Source: Paracoccus hibiscisoli (lineage in GTDB: Bacteria; Pseudomonadota; Alphaproteobacteria; Rhodobacterales; Rhodobacteraceae). Taken from it: a stretch of 64,000 bases of DNA. Position numbers and translations under genes: made by a program. Positions within the stretch are counted from its first letter, which is position 1; each line of letters opens with the position of its first letter. Shown here in pieces: positions 43,641-55,679 of the stretch. The notes under the pieces were generated by a model. That model ran no database searches. It had not been told where the DNA came from and saw nothing but the letters and a program-made list of their open reading frames with translations. The stretch is taken from NCBI RefSeq assembly GCF_005048265.1, contig NZ_SUNH01000011.1:83351-147350 (forward strand), written 5' to 3'.

Positions 43641-44903
43641 ATGACATATCCCACAGCGGCCCTGGCCGCCGCCCTTGCCATAGTCACCGGCCAAGCGGCC
43701 CTTGCCCAGACCGAGATCACCGTCCTGCGCGTGGCGGTGAATGACGAACAGCAGGCCTATCTGGAGCAGATCGCCGCCGATTTCGAGGCGCAGAACGAGG
43801 GCGTGACCGTCACCTTCGAATATGTCGCGAACGAGGCCTACAAGCAGCGCCTGCCGACATTGCTGCAATCGAACGCGCGGCCCGACATCTTCTACAGCTG
43901 GGGCGGCCAGACCGTCGTCGAGCAGGTCGAGGCCGGCTTCCTGCAGCCCATCGACGCCCTGCTGCCCGAGGGTTTTGCCGACACCATCCCCGATGCCGGG
44001 TTGCAGGCCTATTCCGTAGACGGCCAGCTGTACGGCCTGCCGCAATACGCGACCGAGGTCGTGTTCTGGACCAATACCGCGCTGACCCAGCAGGCGGGCG
44101 TGGACATCGCGGCCATTGCCACCTGGGGCGATTTTCTTGAGGCCGTGCAGACGCTGAAGGATGCGGGCGTCACCCCCATCGTGGCGGGCGGTCAGGACAA
44201 GTGGCCGCTACATTTCTACTGGAGCTATCTGGCGTTGCGCGAGGGCGGCCCTGCAGTCGTCACCGACGCCATGGCCGGCGAGAACGGCGGCTTCGAGGCC
44301 GAGCCCTTCATCGCCGCCGGCCGCCAGTTCCAGCGCCTGACCGAACTGGAGCCGTTCCAGCCCGGCTACATCAGCACCACCTATGAGACCGCCAGCGGCA
44401 TGTTCGCGGACGGGGCGGGGGCGTTCCACCTGATGGGCGATTGGGACTATCTGCCGATGCGCGAACGCTCGACCAGCGGCGAGGGGTTGCCCGACGACCA
44501 GCTGGCGATCCTCAGCTTTCCGGCCATCGCCGATCCGGTGACCGAGGGCGGGGCCGATGCCACGCTTGGAGGCATCAATGGCTGGGCCGTGACCAACAGC
44601 GCCGAACCCGAGGCGGTCCAGTTCCTAGCTTTCATGATGAACGCCGAAAACCAGCGCGAGGCCGGGCGGCAGGAGCTGTTCATCCCCATCGCCGAAGGCA
44701 GCGCGGACCAGATGCAGAACCCGTTCTACATCGAGGTGGCCGATCACATCGCGGCCAGCAGCTATCACCAGATCTTCCTGGATCAGTTCCTGGGCGCCTC
44801 GGTCGGGGCCACCATCAACGACATCTCGGCCGATCTGGCGCAGGGCGTGATCACCCCCGAAGATGCCGCGGCGCAGGTCCAGGAATCCTGGGACTTTCGC
44901 TGA
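43641..44903 (+). CDS. Sugar ABC transporter substrate-binding protein (CUT1 type)
   Basis: This 420-residue extracellular solute-binding protein (family 1) has a signal peptide (ALAIVTGQAALA before QTEITVLRVAV). Typical segments are DEQQAYLEQIAADFEAQN, YGLPQYATEVVFWTNTAL, HLMGDWDYLPM and GGINGWAVTNSAEPEAVQF. It should bind xylosides or xylo-oligosaccharides, judged from the GH43 enzyme encoded downstream. GGGAGGACC precedes ATG 43641; an earlier in-frame start would include the operator. It is the first gene of an eight-gene operon to xylA. Confidence 0.9.
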   Translation: MTYPTAALAAALAIVTGQAALAQTEITVLRVAVNDEQQAYLEQIAADFEAQNEGVTVTFEYVANEAYKQRLPTLLQSNARPDIFYSWGGQTVVEQVEAGFLQPIDALLPEGFADTIPDAGLQAYSVDGQLYGLPQYATEVVFWTNTALTQQAGVDIAAIATWGDFLEAVQTLKDAGVTPIVAGGQDKWPLHFYWSYLALREGGPAVVTDAMAGENGGFEAEPFIAAGRQFQRLTELEPFQPGYISTTYETASGMFADGAGAFHLMGDWDYLPMRERSTSGEGLPDDQLAILSFPAIADPVTEGGADATLGGINGWAVTNSAEPEAVQFLAFMMNAENQREAGRQELFIPIAEGSADQMQNPFYIEVADHIAASSYHQIFLDQFLGASVGATINDISADLAQGVITPEDAAAQVQESWDFR

Positions 44904-44966
44904 ACCCTGATGGCGGGCGCCGCACAGCCCGCCATCTGACCCTCAAAAAAACCACAGGAGCGTGGC

Positions 44967-45890
44967 ATGACCACCGCCGCCGACAGGCGAATGCCTGCCT
45001 CTGTCCGCATGCGCCGTGCCCTGACCAATGGGCGCGTGACCGCGGTGCTGATCATGCTGCCTCCGGCGCTGATCCTGTTCACGTTCTTCGTGATGCTGCC
45101 TCTGGGAGAGTCCGCCTGGTTTTCGTTCTTCAACTGGAACGGCTATGGCGCGCCCAGCAATTTCGTCGGGTTGGAGAATTACGACCGCATCCTGAACCAT
45201 TCGGTGTTCCACATCGCGGTGGGCAACACGGTCAAGATCGTGGTCATCTCGCTGATCGTGCAGATGCCGCTGGCGATGCTGCTGGCACTGCTGATCTATA
45301 AAAAGACGCCGACCAATGCGGTGTTCCGGCTGATCTTCTTTCTGCCCTACATCCTGGCCGAGGTCGCCGCCGGCCTGATCTGGTCCTTTGTCTTTGACGG
45401 CAATTACGGCGTCACCGCCTCCATCGCGGGGGGGCTGGGGATGGGCAACGTGTTCATCCTGTCGGACCCGGATTGGGCCTTTGCCGCGATCATGACGGTG
45501 ATCGTGTGGAAATATTTCGGCTTTCACATGATGATCTATATCGCCGCCCTGCAGAGCGTGCCCCAGGACCAGATCGAGGCCGCCCGGATCGAGGGCGCCC
45601 GCCGCCTGCAGGTCATCCGCTATGTCCAGATCCCCGCGATCAAGCCCGCGATCGTCGTCAGCGCCTTCTTTGCCATCATCGGCGCGCTGCAGGTCTTTGA
45701 CGTGATCATTCCGCTGACCAATGGCGGGCCGTCGAACCAGACCCATACCATCGTGACCTATCTGTACACCTTCGGGCTGACCCGCCTAAACATCGGCTTT
45801 GGCAGCGCGGTGGGCGTGATCCTGTTCGTGGGCGCCGTGACGGTCGCCCTGTTCTATCAGCGCATCTTCATGAAGAGGGCACAGGGATGA
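44967..45890 (+). CDS. Sugar ABC transporter permease (MalF-like)
   Basis: This 307-residue permease has six helices. The EAA loop reads PQDQIEAARIEGARRLQVIRY in the usual place near residue 200 and contacts the ATPase. An N-terminal cytoplasmic tail precedes the first helix (VLIMLPPALILFTFFVML). It pairs with the next permease, which it overlaps by 4 bases. It imports the same sugar as the upstream binding protein. Confidence 0.92.
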   Translation: MTTAADRRMPASVRMRRALTNGRVTAVLIMLPPALILFTFFVMLPLGESAWFSFFNWNGYGAPSNFVGLENYDRILNHSVFHIAVGNTVKIVVISLIVQMPLAMLLALLIYKKTPTNAVFRLIFFLPYILAEVAAGLIWSFVFDGNYGVTASIAGGLGMGNVFILSDPDWAFAAIMTVIVWKYFGFHMMIYIAALQSVPQDQIEAARIEGARRLQVIRYVQIPAIKPAIVVSAFFAIIGALQVFDVIIPLTNGGPSNQTHTIVTYLYTFGLTRLNIGFGSAVGVILFVGAVTVALFYQRIFMKRAQG

Positions 45891-46717
45891 CCCGCGGACA
45901 TCTGACGCGCAACCTGATGCGCCTAGCGTTCCTGTGCATCGTGGCCAGCTTTGTTCTGGCGCCGATGCTGGCAACCGTGCTGGGCGGGTTCAAGACCAAT
46001 GCCGAGATCCGCACCAACGCGCTTGGCCTGCCTGCCCTGTGGGACACGCAGTTCTATGGCGCGATCATGTCGGACCCGGCCTTCTGGCGCTATCTGGGCA
46101 ATTCGCTGGTCATCTCGATCGGGTCGGTGGTGCTGACGCTGATCGTGGGGGCGGCGGCGGCCTATGTCTTTGCGCAGATCACGTTCTTCGGCTCACGCAT
46201 GCTGTTTTCCTATGTGCTGCTGGGGCTGATGTTCCCCTTTGCCACCGCGATCCTGCCCTTGTTCATCAAGGTCCGCGACATCGGCCTGCTGGACACCTAT
46301 TGGGCCGTGATCCTGCCGCAGACGGCCTTCAGCCTGTCGCTGGCGATCCTGCTGTTCCGCACCTTCTTCGCCCAACTGCCCAAGGAGCTGTTCGAGGCCG
46401 CCTATATCGACGGCTGCGGCTATGTGCGGTTCTTCTGGCGCTTCACGCTGCCTTTGTCGGCGCCGATCCTGGCGACGGTGGGCACCTTCGTCTTTGTGCA
46501 AAGCTGGAACAACTTCCTGCTCCCGCTGGTGGTGCTGAACTCGCGTGATGTCTTCACCTGGCCCCTTGGGATGATGCAGTTCCGGGGCGAATACGTGACG
46601 CAGTGGAACCTGACGCTGGCCTTCGTGACGCTGACGATCCTGCCCGCGATCGTCTTTTTCCTCGCCGCCCAGAAATACATCGTCGCCGGCCTGACCGGTG
46701 GCGCCGTCAAAGGATGA
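45887..46717 (+). CDS. Sugar ABC transporter permease (MalG-like)
   Basis: This 276-residue second permease has six helices and the EAA loop LPKELFEAAYIDGCGYVRFF. The opening MTRGHLTRNLMRLAFLCIVASF matches MalG-type CUT1 subunits, as does the C-terminal QKYIVAGLTGGAVKG, a family hallmark. It forms the heterodimeric channel with the preceding gene product. It ends 4 bases before the GH43 gene. Confidence 0.92.
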   Translation: MTRGHLTRNLMRLAFLCIVASFVLAPMLATVLGGFKTNAEIRTNALGLPALWDTQFYGAIMSDPAFWRYLGNSLVISIGSVVLTLIVGAAAAYVFAQITFFGSRMLFSYVLLGLMFPFATAILPLFIKVRDIGLLDTYWAVILPQTAFSLSLAILLFRTFFAQLPKELFEAAYIDGCGYVRFFWRFTLPLSAPILATVGTFVFVQSWNNFLLPLVVLNSRDVFTWPLGMMQFRGEYVTQWNLTLAFVTLTILPAIVFFLAAQKYIVAGLTGGAVKG

Positions 46718-46721
46718 CGCC

Positions 46722-48351
46722 ATGACCCTGATCCAGAACCCGATCCTGCCCGGTTTCAACCCCGACCCTTCCATCGTCCGGGTGGGCGACGATTACTATA
46801 TCGCGACCTCGACCTTTGAATGGTATCCGGGCGTGCAGATCCACCATTCGCGCGACCTGGCGCATTGGCGGCTGGTCACGCGCCCGCTGGACCGGGCGGC
46901 GCAGCTGGACCTGCGCGGCGATCCCGATAGCGGCGGGGTCTGGGCGCCCTGCCTGACCCATGCGGACGGGCTGTTCTGGCTGATCTATACCGATGTGAAA
47001 CGCCGCGACGGCGCGTGGAAGGACAGCCACAACTATCTGGTCACCGCGCCGTCCATTGACGGCCCTTGGTCGGACCCGGTCTATCTGAACTCATCCGGGT
47101 TCGATCCGTCGCTGTTCCATGACGCGGACGGGCGCAAGTGGCTGCTGAACATGATCTGGGACCACAACCAGACGGGCGGCGACCGCTTTGGCGGCATCGT
47201 CATGCAGGAATATTCGGTCGAGGATCGCGCGCTGATCGGTCCCGTCCACAACATCTATCGCGGCACCGATCTGAAACTGACCGAGGGGCCGCATCTGTAT
47301 CGCCGCGACGGCTGGTATTACCTGCTGACCGCCGAAGGGGGCACCGGCTATGACCACGCCGTCACCATGGCGCGGTCGCGCGATCTGTTCGGCCCGTACG
47401 AGACCGACCCCGCCAAGCACATCCTGACCGCGCGCGGCACCGACGGGCTGCTGCAGCGCACCGGCCACGCCGATATCGTTCAGACGCAGGACGGCCAGGT
47501 CTACATGGTGCATCTGTGCTCTCGCCCACTGCCGGAGACGCGGGCGCTGCCGGTGGGTCAGGGGGGCATCCATGCCGATGACGTGCGCCGATCGCCGCTC
47601 GGGCGCGAAACCGCGATACAGAAGCTGATCTGGGACGAGGGGCAGTTCCCCCGTCTGGCCCATGGCGGCAATGCGCCGGCCGATACCGCGCCCTGCGATC
47701 TGCCTGCGCACCCGTTCGACCCGGAACCCGCGTTGACGCGGTTCGATGGCGATCGGCTGCCGCCCGCGTTCCAATGGCTGCGCACGCCGCATCCCGACCG
47801 GCTGTTCTCGATGACCGCGCGCGCGGATGCCCTGCGTCTGTTCGGCCGGGAATCGCCGGGGTCGCAGTTCGATCACGCCCTGGTCGCGCGCCGTCAGACG
47901 CATCTGTCCTTTGCGGCCGAGACCGAGATCGACATGACCCCCGGCGATTACCAGCATTTCGCAGGGCTGATCGCCTGGTATGGCCGGTTCAAGTTCCACT
48001 ATCTGGCCATCACCGCGACCGAGGACGGCACCCGGGTGCTGACCGTCTACAGCTGCGCCGCCGACTGGCCCGATGCCCGCGTGACCTATCCGATCACGCC
48101 GATCCCGCTGCCCGACGGTCCGGTGCATCTGGGCTGCGACGTGGACGGCGCGGCGCTGCGCTTCCGCTATCGGACCGATGGCGACTGGACCGATCTGGGC
48201 ATCGTGCTGGATCAATCGGCCATCTCGGACGAGGCGGGGAACGGGCCGGGCAACAATTTCACCGGCGCCTTCGTGGGGGTCTGCGCGCATGACACCGCGG
48301 GGCGCGGACGGCATGCGGATGTCCTGTCCTTCCGCTACGAGGGGCGCGATC

Positions 48352-48359
<8 letters not shown>
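46722..48359 (+). CDS. xynB: GH43 beta-xylosidase
   Basis: This 545-residue glycoside hydrolase of family 43 has catalytic residues D15 (NPDPS, base), D128 ([11 protein letters not shown], pKa modulator) and E188 (KLTEGPHLY, acid) on the five-blade propeller. A C-terminal beta-sandwich (about 330-545) is typical of GH43 xylosidases. There is no signal peptide, so it acts in the cytoplasm on imported xylosides, releasing xylose for the xylose isomerase encoded downstream. Its stop overlaps the ATPase start by 8 bases. Arabinofuranosidase side activity is possible. Confidence 0.9.
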
Positions 48360-49358
<999 letters not shown>

Positions 49359-49362
<4 letters not shown>

Positions 49363-50456
49363 CCCCCTTGGGCATCGGCATCATCGGCTGTGGCGTGATC
49401 AGCGACATCTATCTGCAGAACGCCGCGCGGTTCCCGCAGCTGTCCCTGCGCGCGGTGGCCGACCTGCGCCCCGACGCGGCGCAGGCCAGGGCGCAGGACC
49501 ACGGCATCGACGCGCTGACGCCCGACGCGCTGCTGGCGCGCGACGATATCGACATCGTGGTGAACCTGACCGTGCCCGCCGCCCATCTGGAGGTCGGGCT
49601 GGCCGCCCTGCGCGCGGGCAAGCACGTTTATTCCGAAAAGCCGCTGGCCGTCAGCATGGCCGAGGGTCGGCAACTGGCCGACATGGCCGCCGCGCGGGGT
49701 CTGCGCATCGGCTGTGCGCCCGACACCTTTCTGGGCGGTGCGCATCAGACCGCGCGCGCCCTGGTCGACGCAGGCGCCATCGGGCGGCCCGTCGCGGGCA
49801 CGGCCACGCTGATGCTGGCGGGGCACGAACGCTGGCACCCCAACCCTGATTTCTACTATCAGGGGCCGGGTGCGGGGCCGCTGTTCGACATGGGCCCCTA
49901 TTACATCACCGAGCTGGTCAACCTGCTGGGCCCGGTGCAACAGGTCAGCGCCATGGCGGCGCGCGCCCATCACAGCCGCATCATTGCCACCGGACCGCGC
50001 GCGGGGCAGCCCGTCGCCGTAGACGCGCAGACCCATGTGGCGGGGGTGCTGGGCTTTGCCTCGGGCGCGCTGGTCCAGATCGTGACCAGCTTTGACGTGC
50101 GCGCCCATATGCACAGCCCACTGGAGCTGTATGGCACCGACGGCTCGCTGCTGATCCCCGATCCGAACCGCTTCGACGGCACGGTGATGCTGTCGGGTGC
50201 CGAGGGCTGGCAGCCACAGCCCATGACCCACGCGCATGGCGACGACAATCATCGCGGCCTTGGGCTGGCCGACATGGCGCAGGCCATCGCCGATGACCGC
50301 CCGCATCGTGCCAGCGGCGATCTGGCGCTGCATGTGCTGGACGTGATCGAATCCCTGTTGGAGGCCGCCCGCACAGGCCGCACCCTGCCCCTGTCCACCG
50401 ATTGCGCGCGCCCCGATGCGGTCGCGCCCCTGACACCCGCACCGGAGGCCGCATGA
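49359..50456 (+). CDS. Gfo/Idh/MocA-family oxidoreductase
   Basis: This 365-residue NAD(P)-dependent dehydrogenase starts [18 protein letters not shown] (Rossmann fold). It has the family motif [20 protein letters not shown], where the Lys of EKP is catalytic, and a second alpha/beta domain with [18 protein letters not shown]. Members oxidise or epimerise sugars. In this operon it may process a modified pentose from the imported saccharide. It overlaps both the ATPase and the ThuA genes by 4 bases. Confidence 0.88.
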
Positions 50457-51097
50457 CCCGAACCGCACTGATCTTCTGGGGAGGGTGGGAGGGGCACGAG
50501 CCCCGTGCCTGCGCCGACCGCGTGATGCAGATGCTGACCCAGGACGGGTTTCAGGTCGACAGCCGACCCGGCACCGATGTCCTGGCCCAGGGCGATCTGG
50601 GCCGGTTCGACCTGATCGTCCCGATGATGACCCAGGCCGACATCGCCCCCGACGCGCTGGCCAACCTGATCGCCGCCATCCAGGCCGGGACCGGGCTGGC
50701 GGGCTTTCACGGCGGCATGGGCGACACGTTCCGCGCCCAGCCCGCATACCAGTTCATGACCGGCGGCCAGTGGGTCGCGCATCCCGGGGACTTTCTGGAT
50801 TATCGCGTGCAGATCACCGCGCCCGATGACCCGATCATGCAGGGCATGGGGGATTTCGACTACCACTCGGAACAGTACTACCTGCATGTCGATCCCGCGA
50901 TCGAGGTGCTGGCGACCACCACATTCGACGGCACGCATGCCCCCTGGACCCGAGGGACGGTGATGCCGGTGGTGTGGAAACACCGCTTTGGCGCCGGGCG
51001 GGTCTTTTTTTCCGCACTGGGCCACAACGCCGCCGAACTGGACCACCCGCAGGCGCAGACCATTCTGCGGCGCGGGCTGGCCTGGGCCGCGCGCTGA
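50453..51097 (+). CDS. ThuA-like domain protein
   Basis: This 214-residue protein has the glutamine amidotransferase-like ThuA fold: [13 protein letters not shown] at the start, [16 protein letters not shown] near residue 82 and [12 protein letters not shown] near 145. ThuA proteins occur in sugar operons beside Gfo/Idh dehydrogenases, and their reaction is not settled in general. ATG 50453 overlaps the dehydrogenase stop. Its location just before xylA supports a role in the same sugar route. Confidence 0.82.
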   Translation: MTRTALIFWGGWEGHEPRACADRVMQMLTQDGFQVDSRPGTDVLAQGDLGRFDLIVPMMTQADIAPDALANLIAAIQAGTGLAGFHGGMGDTFRAQPAYQFMTGGQWVAHPGDFLDYRVQITAPDDPIMQGMGDFDYHSEQYYLHVDPAIEVLATTTFDGTHAPWTRGTVMPVVWKHRFGAGRVFFSALGHNAAELDHPQAQTILRRGLAWAAR

Positions 51098-51125
51098 CCG
51101 AAAACCGAAAGCCGAGGGACCAAAC

Positions 51126-52427
51126 ATGACCGGTTATTTCAAGGATATCGCCCCCATCCGCTATGCCGGACCGGATAGCGACGACGAATTCGCCTATCGC
51201 CATTACGACCCCGACGAGGTCGTCATGGGCAAGCGGATGGAGGATCACCTGCGCCTGGCCGTCGCCTATTGGCACAGCCTGGCCTATGAGGGCGCGGACC
51301 CGTTCGGCGGACGCACCTATGACCGCCCGTGGTATGGCGACACGATGGAGGCCGCGCGGGCCAAGGCCGATGCCGCCTTCGATCTGTTCGCCATCCTGGG
51401 ACAGCCGTTCTTCTGTTTTCACGACGCCGACGTCCGTCCCGAAGGCGCGACATTCGCCGAAAGCCGCCGCAATCTGGACGCGATCTGCGATATCTTCGCA
51501 GCCAAGATGGAGCAGACCGGCACCAAACTGCTGTGGGGCACGGCCAACATGTTCAGCCACCGCCGCTGGATGGCCGGCGCTGCGACCAACCCCGACCCCG
51601 AGATATTCGCCTATGCCGCGGCCTGCGTGAAGGCTTGCATGGATGTCACCCACCGTCTGGACGGCCAGAATTACGTGCTGTGGGGTGGCCGCGAGGGGTA
51701 CGAGACACTGCTGAACACCGATCTGGGGCGCGAGGCCGAACAGGCGGGGCGGTTCCTGACCAAGGTCGTGGAATACAAGCACAAGATCGGCTTCAAGGGG
51801 GCGATCCTGATCGAACCCAAGCCGCAGGAGCCGGCCAAGCATCAGTATGATTTCGACGTGGCGACGGTCTATGGTTTCCTCAAGCGGTTCGGGTTGGAGA
51901 ACGAGGTCAAGCTGAACATCGAACAGGGGCACGCGATCCTGGCCGGGCATTCGTTCGAGCATGAGCTGGCGCTGGCGGCGTCGCTGGACATGCTGGGGTC
52001 GATCGACATGAACCGCAACGACTATCAGTCGGGCTGGGACACCGACCAGTTCCCCAACAACGTCCCCGAGACCGCGCTGGCCTATTACGAGGTGCTGCGC
52101 GCGGGCGGGTTCACCACCGGCGGCACCAATTTCGACGCCCGCGTGCGGCGCCAGTCGCTGGACCCCGAGGATCTGGTGCTGGCCCATGTCGGCGCCATCG
52201 ATGTCTGCGCGCGCGGCCTGAAGGCCGCAGCCGCCATGCTGGAGGATGGCGGCCTGGAGCGGATGCGCGCCCTGCGCTATGCCGGGTGGGACCGCCCCGA
52301 GGCGCAGGCCATGCTGGATCAGCCGCTGGACCGCATCGCCGCCCGGGTCGAGGAGCGCGACCTGGACCCGCAGCCCGTGTCGGGCGGGCAGGAGCGGCTG
52401 GAGAACTGGGTCAACCGCTTTGTCTGA
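51126..52427 (+). CDS. xylA: Xylose isomerase
   Basis: This 433-residue class II xylose isomerase converts D-xylose to D-xylulose. Catalytic His and Asp appear in [13 protein letters not shown] (H99, D102). Metal ligands are in [33 protein letters not shown] and [33 protein letters not shown] and the C-terminal ENWVNRFV are standard. AGGGACC precedes the ATG. No xylulokinase gene (xylB) lies in the window, so the next step must be encoded elsewhere. Its 3' end overlaps the convergent EamA gene by 17 bases. Confidence 0.97.
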   Translation: MTGYFKDIAPIRYAGPDSDDEFAYRHYDPDEVVMGKRMEDHLRLAVAYWHSLAYEGADPFGGRTYDRPWYGDTMEAARAKADAAFDLFAILGQPFFCFHDADVRPEGATFAESRRNLDAICDIFAAKMEQTGTKLLWGTANMFSHRRWMAGAATNPDPEIFAYAAACVKACMDVTHRLDGQNYVLWGGREGYETLLNTDLGREAEQAGRFLTKVVEYKHKIGFKGAILIEPKPQEPAKHQYDFDVATVYGFLKRFGLENEVKLNIEQGHAILAGHSFEHELALAASLDMLGSIDMNRNDYQSGWDTDQFPNNVPETALAYYEVLRAGGFTTGGTNFDARVRRQSLDPEDLVLAHVGAIDVCARGLKAAAAMLEDGGLERMRALRYAGWDRPEAQAMLDQPLDRIAARVEERDLDPQPVSGGQERLENWVNRFV

Positions 52428-53316
52428 CCCCAGGCTGCGCCGGGACCGGGGGTTCCGGCGCGACCCTTGGCGCGCGGCGCAGCACGATCAGACCTGATCC
52501 GACGATCAGCGCCGCGCCCAGCATCATCCCCGGCGCGGGAATGTCGCCAAAGATCAGGAACCCCAGCACCGCGCCCCAGACCAGCAGCGAATATTGCAGC
52601 GGCGCCACGACCGACGCATCGGCCAGCTTCAGCGCCCGCGTGACCAGCATATGCGCGACGGTCGCCACCACGCCCAGCAGGAACAGCAGCGCCAGATCGC
52701 CTGACGACTGCACCGGCTGCCAGTCGAACGGCGCCAGCAGGAGCCCGGCCCCCGCCGCCGCCGCCAGCTGGAACAGCACCAGATCGCGGTCGGGCGTCTC
52801 GCGCAGCGACCGGCCCAGCACCATGATCGCGGCAAAGGCCGCTGTCCCCAGCAGCGCGAACACCACCCCCGGCCCCGAGACCTGCAGGCTGGGCGCCAGC
52901 AGGATCAGCACCCCGGCAAAGCCCACCGCAACCGCCGCCCAGGTCCGCGCGCCCACCCGCTCGCCCAGCAGCAAGGGCGAGATTGCGACCACATAGATCG
53001 GCGCCGCCATCCAGAAGGCCATCACATCCGCCAGCGGCATATGCGACACCGCCAGATAGAAACAGAACACCTCGGCCGTGGCACAGATCGCGCGCAGCGC
53101 CTGCAGGCGCGGGCGGGGGGCCGCGCGGATGCGCGCAACCACCCGGCCCCCGCGCAGCAGCAGCGGCGCCATCAGCAGCCCCGCCGCCAGCGACCGCAGC
53201 AGGATCACCTGCGCCACCCCGTAATCGGCCACCAGCCATTTGCCGATTGCGTCATTGCCCGCGAATGCCGCCATGCCCAGCAGCATCAGCAGGGCGCCCG
53301 CCCTGTTGCCGGTCAT
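52411..53316 (-). CDS. EamA/DMT-family transporter (second)
   Basis: This 301-residue membrane protein has ten helices in two EamA repeats, starting [22 protein letters not shown] and with [21 protein letters not shown] closing the first half. It resembles the RhaT/YdcZ-like general exporter group. The substrate is unknown. It is convergent with xylA and lies 53 bases beyond the dctP stop on the same strand, behind a hairpin terminator. It is not closely similar to the EamA protein at 25-26 kb. Confidence 0.85.
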   Translation of the reverse strand: MTGNRAGALLMLLGMAAFAGNDAIGKWLVADYGVAQVILLRSLAAGLLMAPLLLRGGRVVARIRAAPRPRLQALRAICATAEVFCFYLAVSHMPLADVMAFWMAAPIYVVAISPLLLGERVGARTWAAVAVGFAGVLILLAPSLQVSGPGVVFALLGTAAFAAIMVLGRSLRETPDRDLVLFQLAAAAGAGLLLAPFDWQPVQSSGDLALLFLLGVVATVAHMLVTRALKLADASVVAPLQYSLLVWGAVLGFLIFGDIPAPGMMLGAALIVGSGLIVLRRAPRVAPEPPVPAQPGVRQSG

Positions 53317-53334
53317 GCCGGACCTCCTGTGTCA

Positions 53335-53362
53335 TGAAAGGGGCGCGCGATCCCGCGCGCCC
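53335..53362 (-). terminator. Hairpin terminator after dctP
   Basis: GGGCGCGCG (53341-53349) pairs with CGCGCGCCC (53354-53362) across four bases. On the minus strand, the direction of dctP, the stem is followed by CTTTC. The T-run is weak but the 9-bp GC stem is perfect. It separates the TRAP operon from the EamA gene. Confidence 0.5.
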
Positions 53363-53369
53363 GTGGCCC

Positions 53370-54374
53370 TTACTGGCCGCGCAGATCGGCCAGGATGGCC
53401 TGCACCTGATCGACGACATCCTCGCCGATGGCGGCACGGTGCGTCTCATAGACGACCTGCGATTTCTCCAGCATCTCCTCCTGCGCGGCGACCGACAGGG
53501 TGTTGAATTGCAGGCCGGCCGCCTCCATCCGGGCCAGCGATTCCAGGTTCAGCTCCTGGATGGCGGCGCGTTCGACGTCGCGGCCGACGGTCGCGCAATC
53601 GCGCAGCGCCTGCTGTTCCTCGGGGGAATAGCTGTTGAAGATCGCCTTGGAGAACAGGAACAGGAACGGCGTGTAGGCGTGGCGCGTCTCGCTGATATAG
53701 GACTGCACCTCGTAGAATTTCGAGGTGTCGATGGTGACATAGGGGTTTTCCTGCGCGTCGATGGCGCGCGTCTCCAGCGCCGAGAACACCTCTCCGAAGG
53801 ACATCGGCGTGGCATTGGCGCCAAAGTTGGAAAATGTATCCAGGAAGATGTTGTTCTGCATCACCCGGACCTTCATGCCCTGGAAATCCTCCCAGGTCTC
53901 GATGGGGCGCTGAGAGTTGGACATGTTGCGGAAGCCGTTTTCCCAATAGCCCAGATTGACCAGCCCGACCTCGTCCAGCTTTTCGTTCAGCATCTCGCCG
54001 AATTCGCCGTCCATGACGGCATAGGCCTCCTCGGGGGTGCGGAACAGGAAGGGCAGGTCAAAGACGCCAAGGGCCGGGATCATCCCCACCAGCGGCGAGG
54101 ACGAGGTCACGACCGCCTCCTGCAGGCCCGACCGCACGGCCTGCGTGGCCTGCAGGTCGCCGCCAAGCGCGCCGCCCCAGAACCCCTGCATGGTCATGGC
54201 GCTGCCCGTGGCCTCGTTCAGGCATTCCTGCATCGCGGCCATGCCGGTGGCGACGGGGTGATCCTCGTTGATGCCGTTCGAGACGCGGAACGTCCGCTCC
54301 TGGAACTGCGCCAGGGCGGGGGTCGCTATCGCAAGGGCCGTGGTCAGGCACAGGGCCGTCTTCAGAATGGTCAT
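53370..54374 (-). CDS. dctP: TRAP transporter substrate-binding protein DctP
   Basis: This 334-residue TRAP binding protein (DctP family) has a signal peptide ending ATPALA before QFQERTFRVSNG. Family marks are LPFLFRTPEEAYAVMDGEFG, GLVNLGYWENGFRNMSNS and the VMQNNIFLDTFSNFGANATPM region. The last includes the area of the ligand-binding arginine (MKVRVMQ). It should deliver a sugar acid or related carboxylate to DctQM. A strong GGGAGGAG lies before the ATG. Last gene of the FAH-dctQ-dctM-dctP unit. Confidence 0.93.
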   Translation of the reverse strand: MTILKTALCLTTALAIATPALAQFQERTFRVSNGINEDHPVATGMAAMQECLNEATGSAMTMQGFWGGALGGDLQATQAVRSGLQEAVVTSSSPLVGMIPALGVFDLPFLFRTPEEAYAVMDGEFGEMLNEKLDEVGLVNLGYWENGFRNMSNSQRPIETWEDFQGMKVRVMQNNIFLDTFSNFGANATPMSFGEVFSALETRAIDAQENPYVTIDTSKFYEVQSYISETRHAYTPFLFLFSKAIFNSYSPEEQQALRDCATVGRDVERAAIQELNLESLARMEAAGLQFNTLSVAAQEEMLEKSQVVYETHRAAIGEDVVDQVQAILADLRGQ

Positions 54375-54401
54375 GGTGTCTCCTCCCTCAAGGAATTGTC
54401 G

Positions 54402-55679
54402 TCAGTAGAACCAGCGTGCCGGAACGATCACGATACTGGGGAACGCCACCAGCAGCAGGATCACCAGAATCTGTGCGATCAGGAACGGCCAGACGCCCCG
54501 GATCACCTTGCCAAGCGGCACCCGCCCCACGCCGCTGACCACGTTCAGCACGACGCCGACCGGCGGCGTCAGCAGCCCGATGCAGCAATTCATGATGAAC
54601 ATGACCCCGAAATAGACCGGGTCGATCCCCGCCTTGATGACGATGGGCATCAGGACGGGCGTCAGGATCAGGATCGTGGGCGTCAGGTCCAGCGCGGTGC
54701 CCACGACCAGGATCAGCAACATGATGACCAGCATCAGCAGCTTGGGGTTTTCGATCAGCGGGGCGATATAGCCCGCGATCTCGTTGGGGATGTTGGCTGC
54801 GGTGATCAGCCAGGCCGACACCAGCGCCGCGCAGACCAGGAACATGATCGCCGCCGTGGTCCGGCCCGCCGCGATCAGCACGCCCAGCAGGTGGCGGGGC
54901 TTCAACTCGCGATAGACGACCATGCCGACGAACAGCGCGTAAAAGGCGGCGATGACGGCGGCCTCGGTCGGTGTGACCACGCCCATGCGGATGCCGCCCA
55001 GAATGATGACCGGCATGCCCAGGGCCCATGCGGCCCGCCCGATCGACTGCCACCGGTCGGTCCAGGGCGCGCGGGGCAGGGTTTCCACATTGTCGCGGCC
55101 CGCCACGATCATCCAGGTGATGACCAGCGACAGCCCCATCAACAGGCCCGGCACGATGCCCGCCATGAACAGCTGGCTGATCGACACGTTCGCGGCGACG
55201 CCAAAGATGATGAAGGCCATCGACGGCGGGATGACCGGCGCGATCACGCCCCCCGCCGCGATCAGACCGGCGGATCGCGGCACGTTATAGCCCGCCCGCG
55301 CCATCATCGGGATCAGGATCGCCGCCAGCGCCGCCGTATCCGCCGCAGCCGAGCCCGAGATCGAGGCCATGATCACCGCCGCGATGATCGCCACCAGCCC
55401 CAGCCCGCCCCGGATGTGACCGACAAAGGTGATCGCGAATTCAATGATGCGCTTGGACAACCCGCCCGCGTTCATCAGTTCGCCCGCCAGGATGAAGAAG
55501 GGGATCGCCAGAAGGGTAAAGGTATCGGCGCCGATCAGCATGTTCTGGGCGATGATCTGGGTGTTGAACATGCCCATGAAGGACATCAGGATCACGCCGC
55601 AAAAGATCAGCGCGAATGCCACCGGCACCCCAAGCGACATGGCCCCGATCAGCGAGACGATAAAGACCAGCAGCGTCAT
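54402..55679 (-). CDS. dctM: TRAP transporter large permease DctM
   Basis: This 425-residue protein has about twelve helices. DctM marks are SLIGAMSLGVPVAFALIFCG at the start, LLAIPFFILAGELMNAGGL and the IPMMARAGYNVPRSAGLIAAGG region. The C-terminal FIMNCCIGLLTPPVGVVLNVV is also present. It is the Na+-driven transport subunit of the tripartite system. It overlaps dctQ by 4 bases and lies 27 bases before dctP. Confidence 0.95.
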   Translation of the reverse strand: MTLLVFIVSLIGAMSLGVPVAFALIFCGVILMSFMGMFNTQIIAQNMLIGADTFTLLAIPFFILAGELMNAGGLSKRIIEFAITFVGHIRGGLGLVAIIAAVIMASISGSAAADTAALAAILIPMMARAGYNVPRSAGLIAAGGVIAPVIPPSMAFIIFGVAANVSISQLFMAGIVPGLLMGLSLVITWMIVAGRDNVETLPRAPWTDRWQSIGRAAWALGMPVIILGGIRMGVVTPTEAAVIAAFYALFVGMVVYRELKPRHLLGVLIAAGRTTAAIMFLVCAALVSAWLITAANIPNEIAGYIAPLIENPKLLMLVIMLLILVVGTALDLTPTILILTPVLMPIVIKAGIDPVYFGVMFIMNCCIGLLTPPVGVVLNVVSGVGRVPLGKVIRGVWPFLIAQILVILLLVAFPSIVIVPARWFY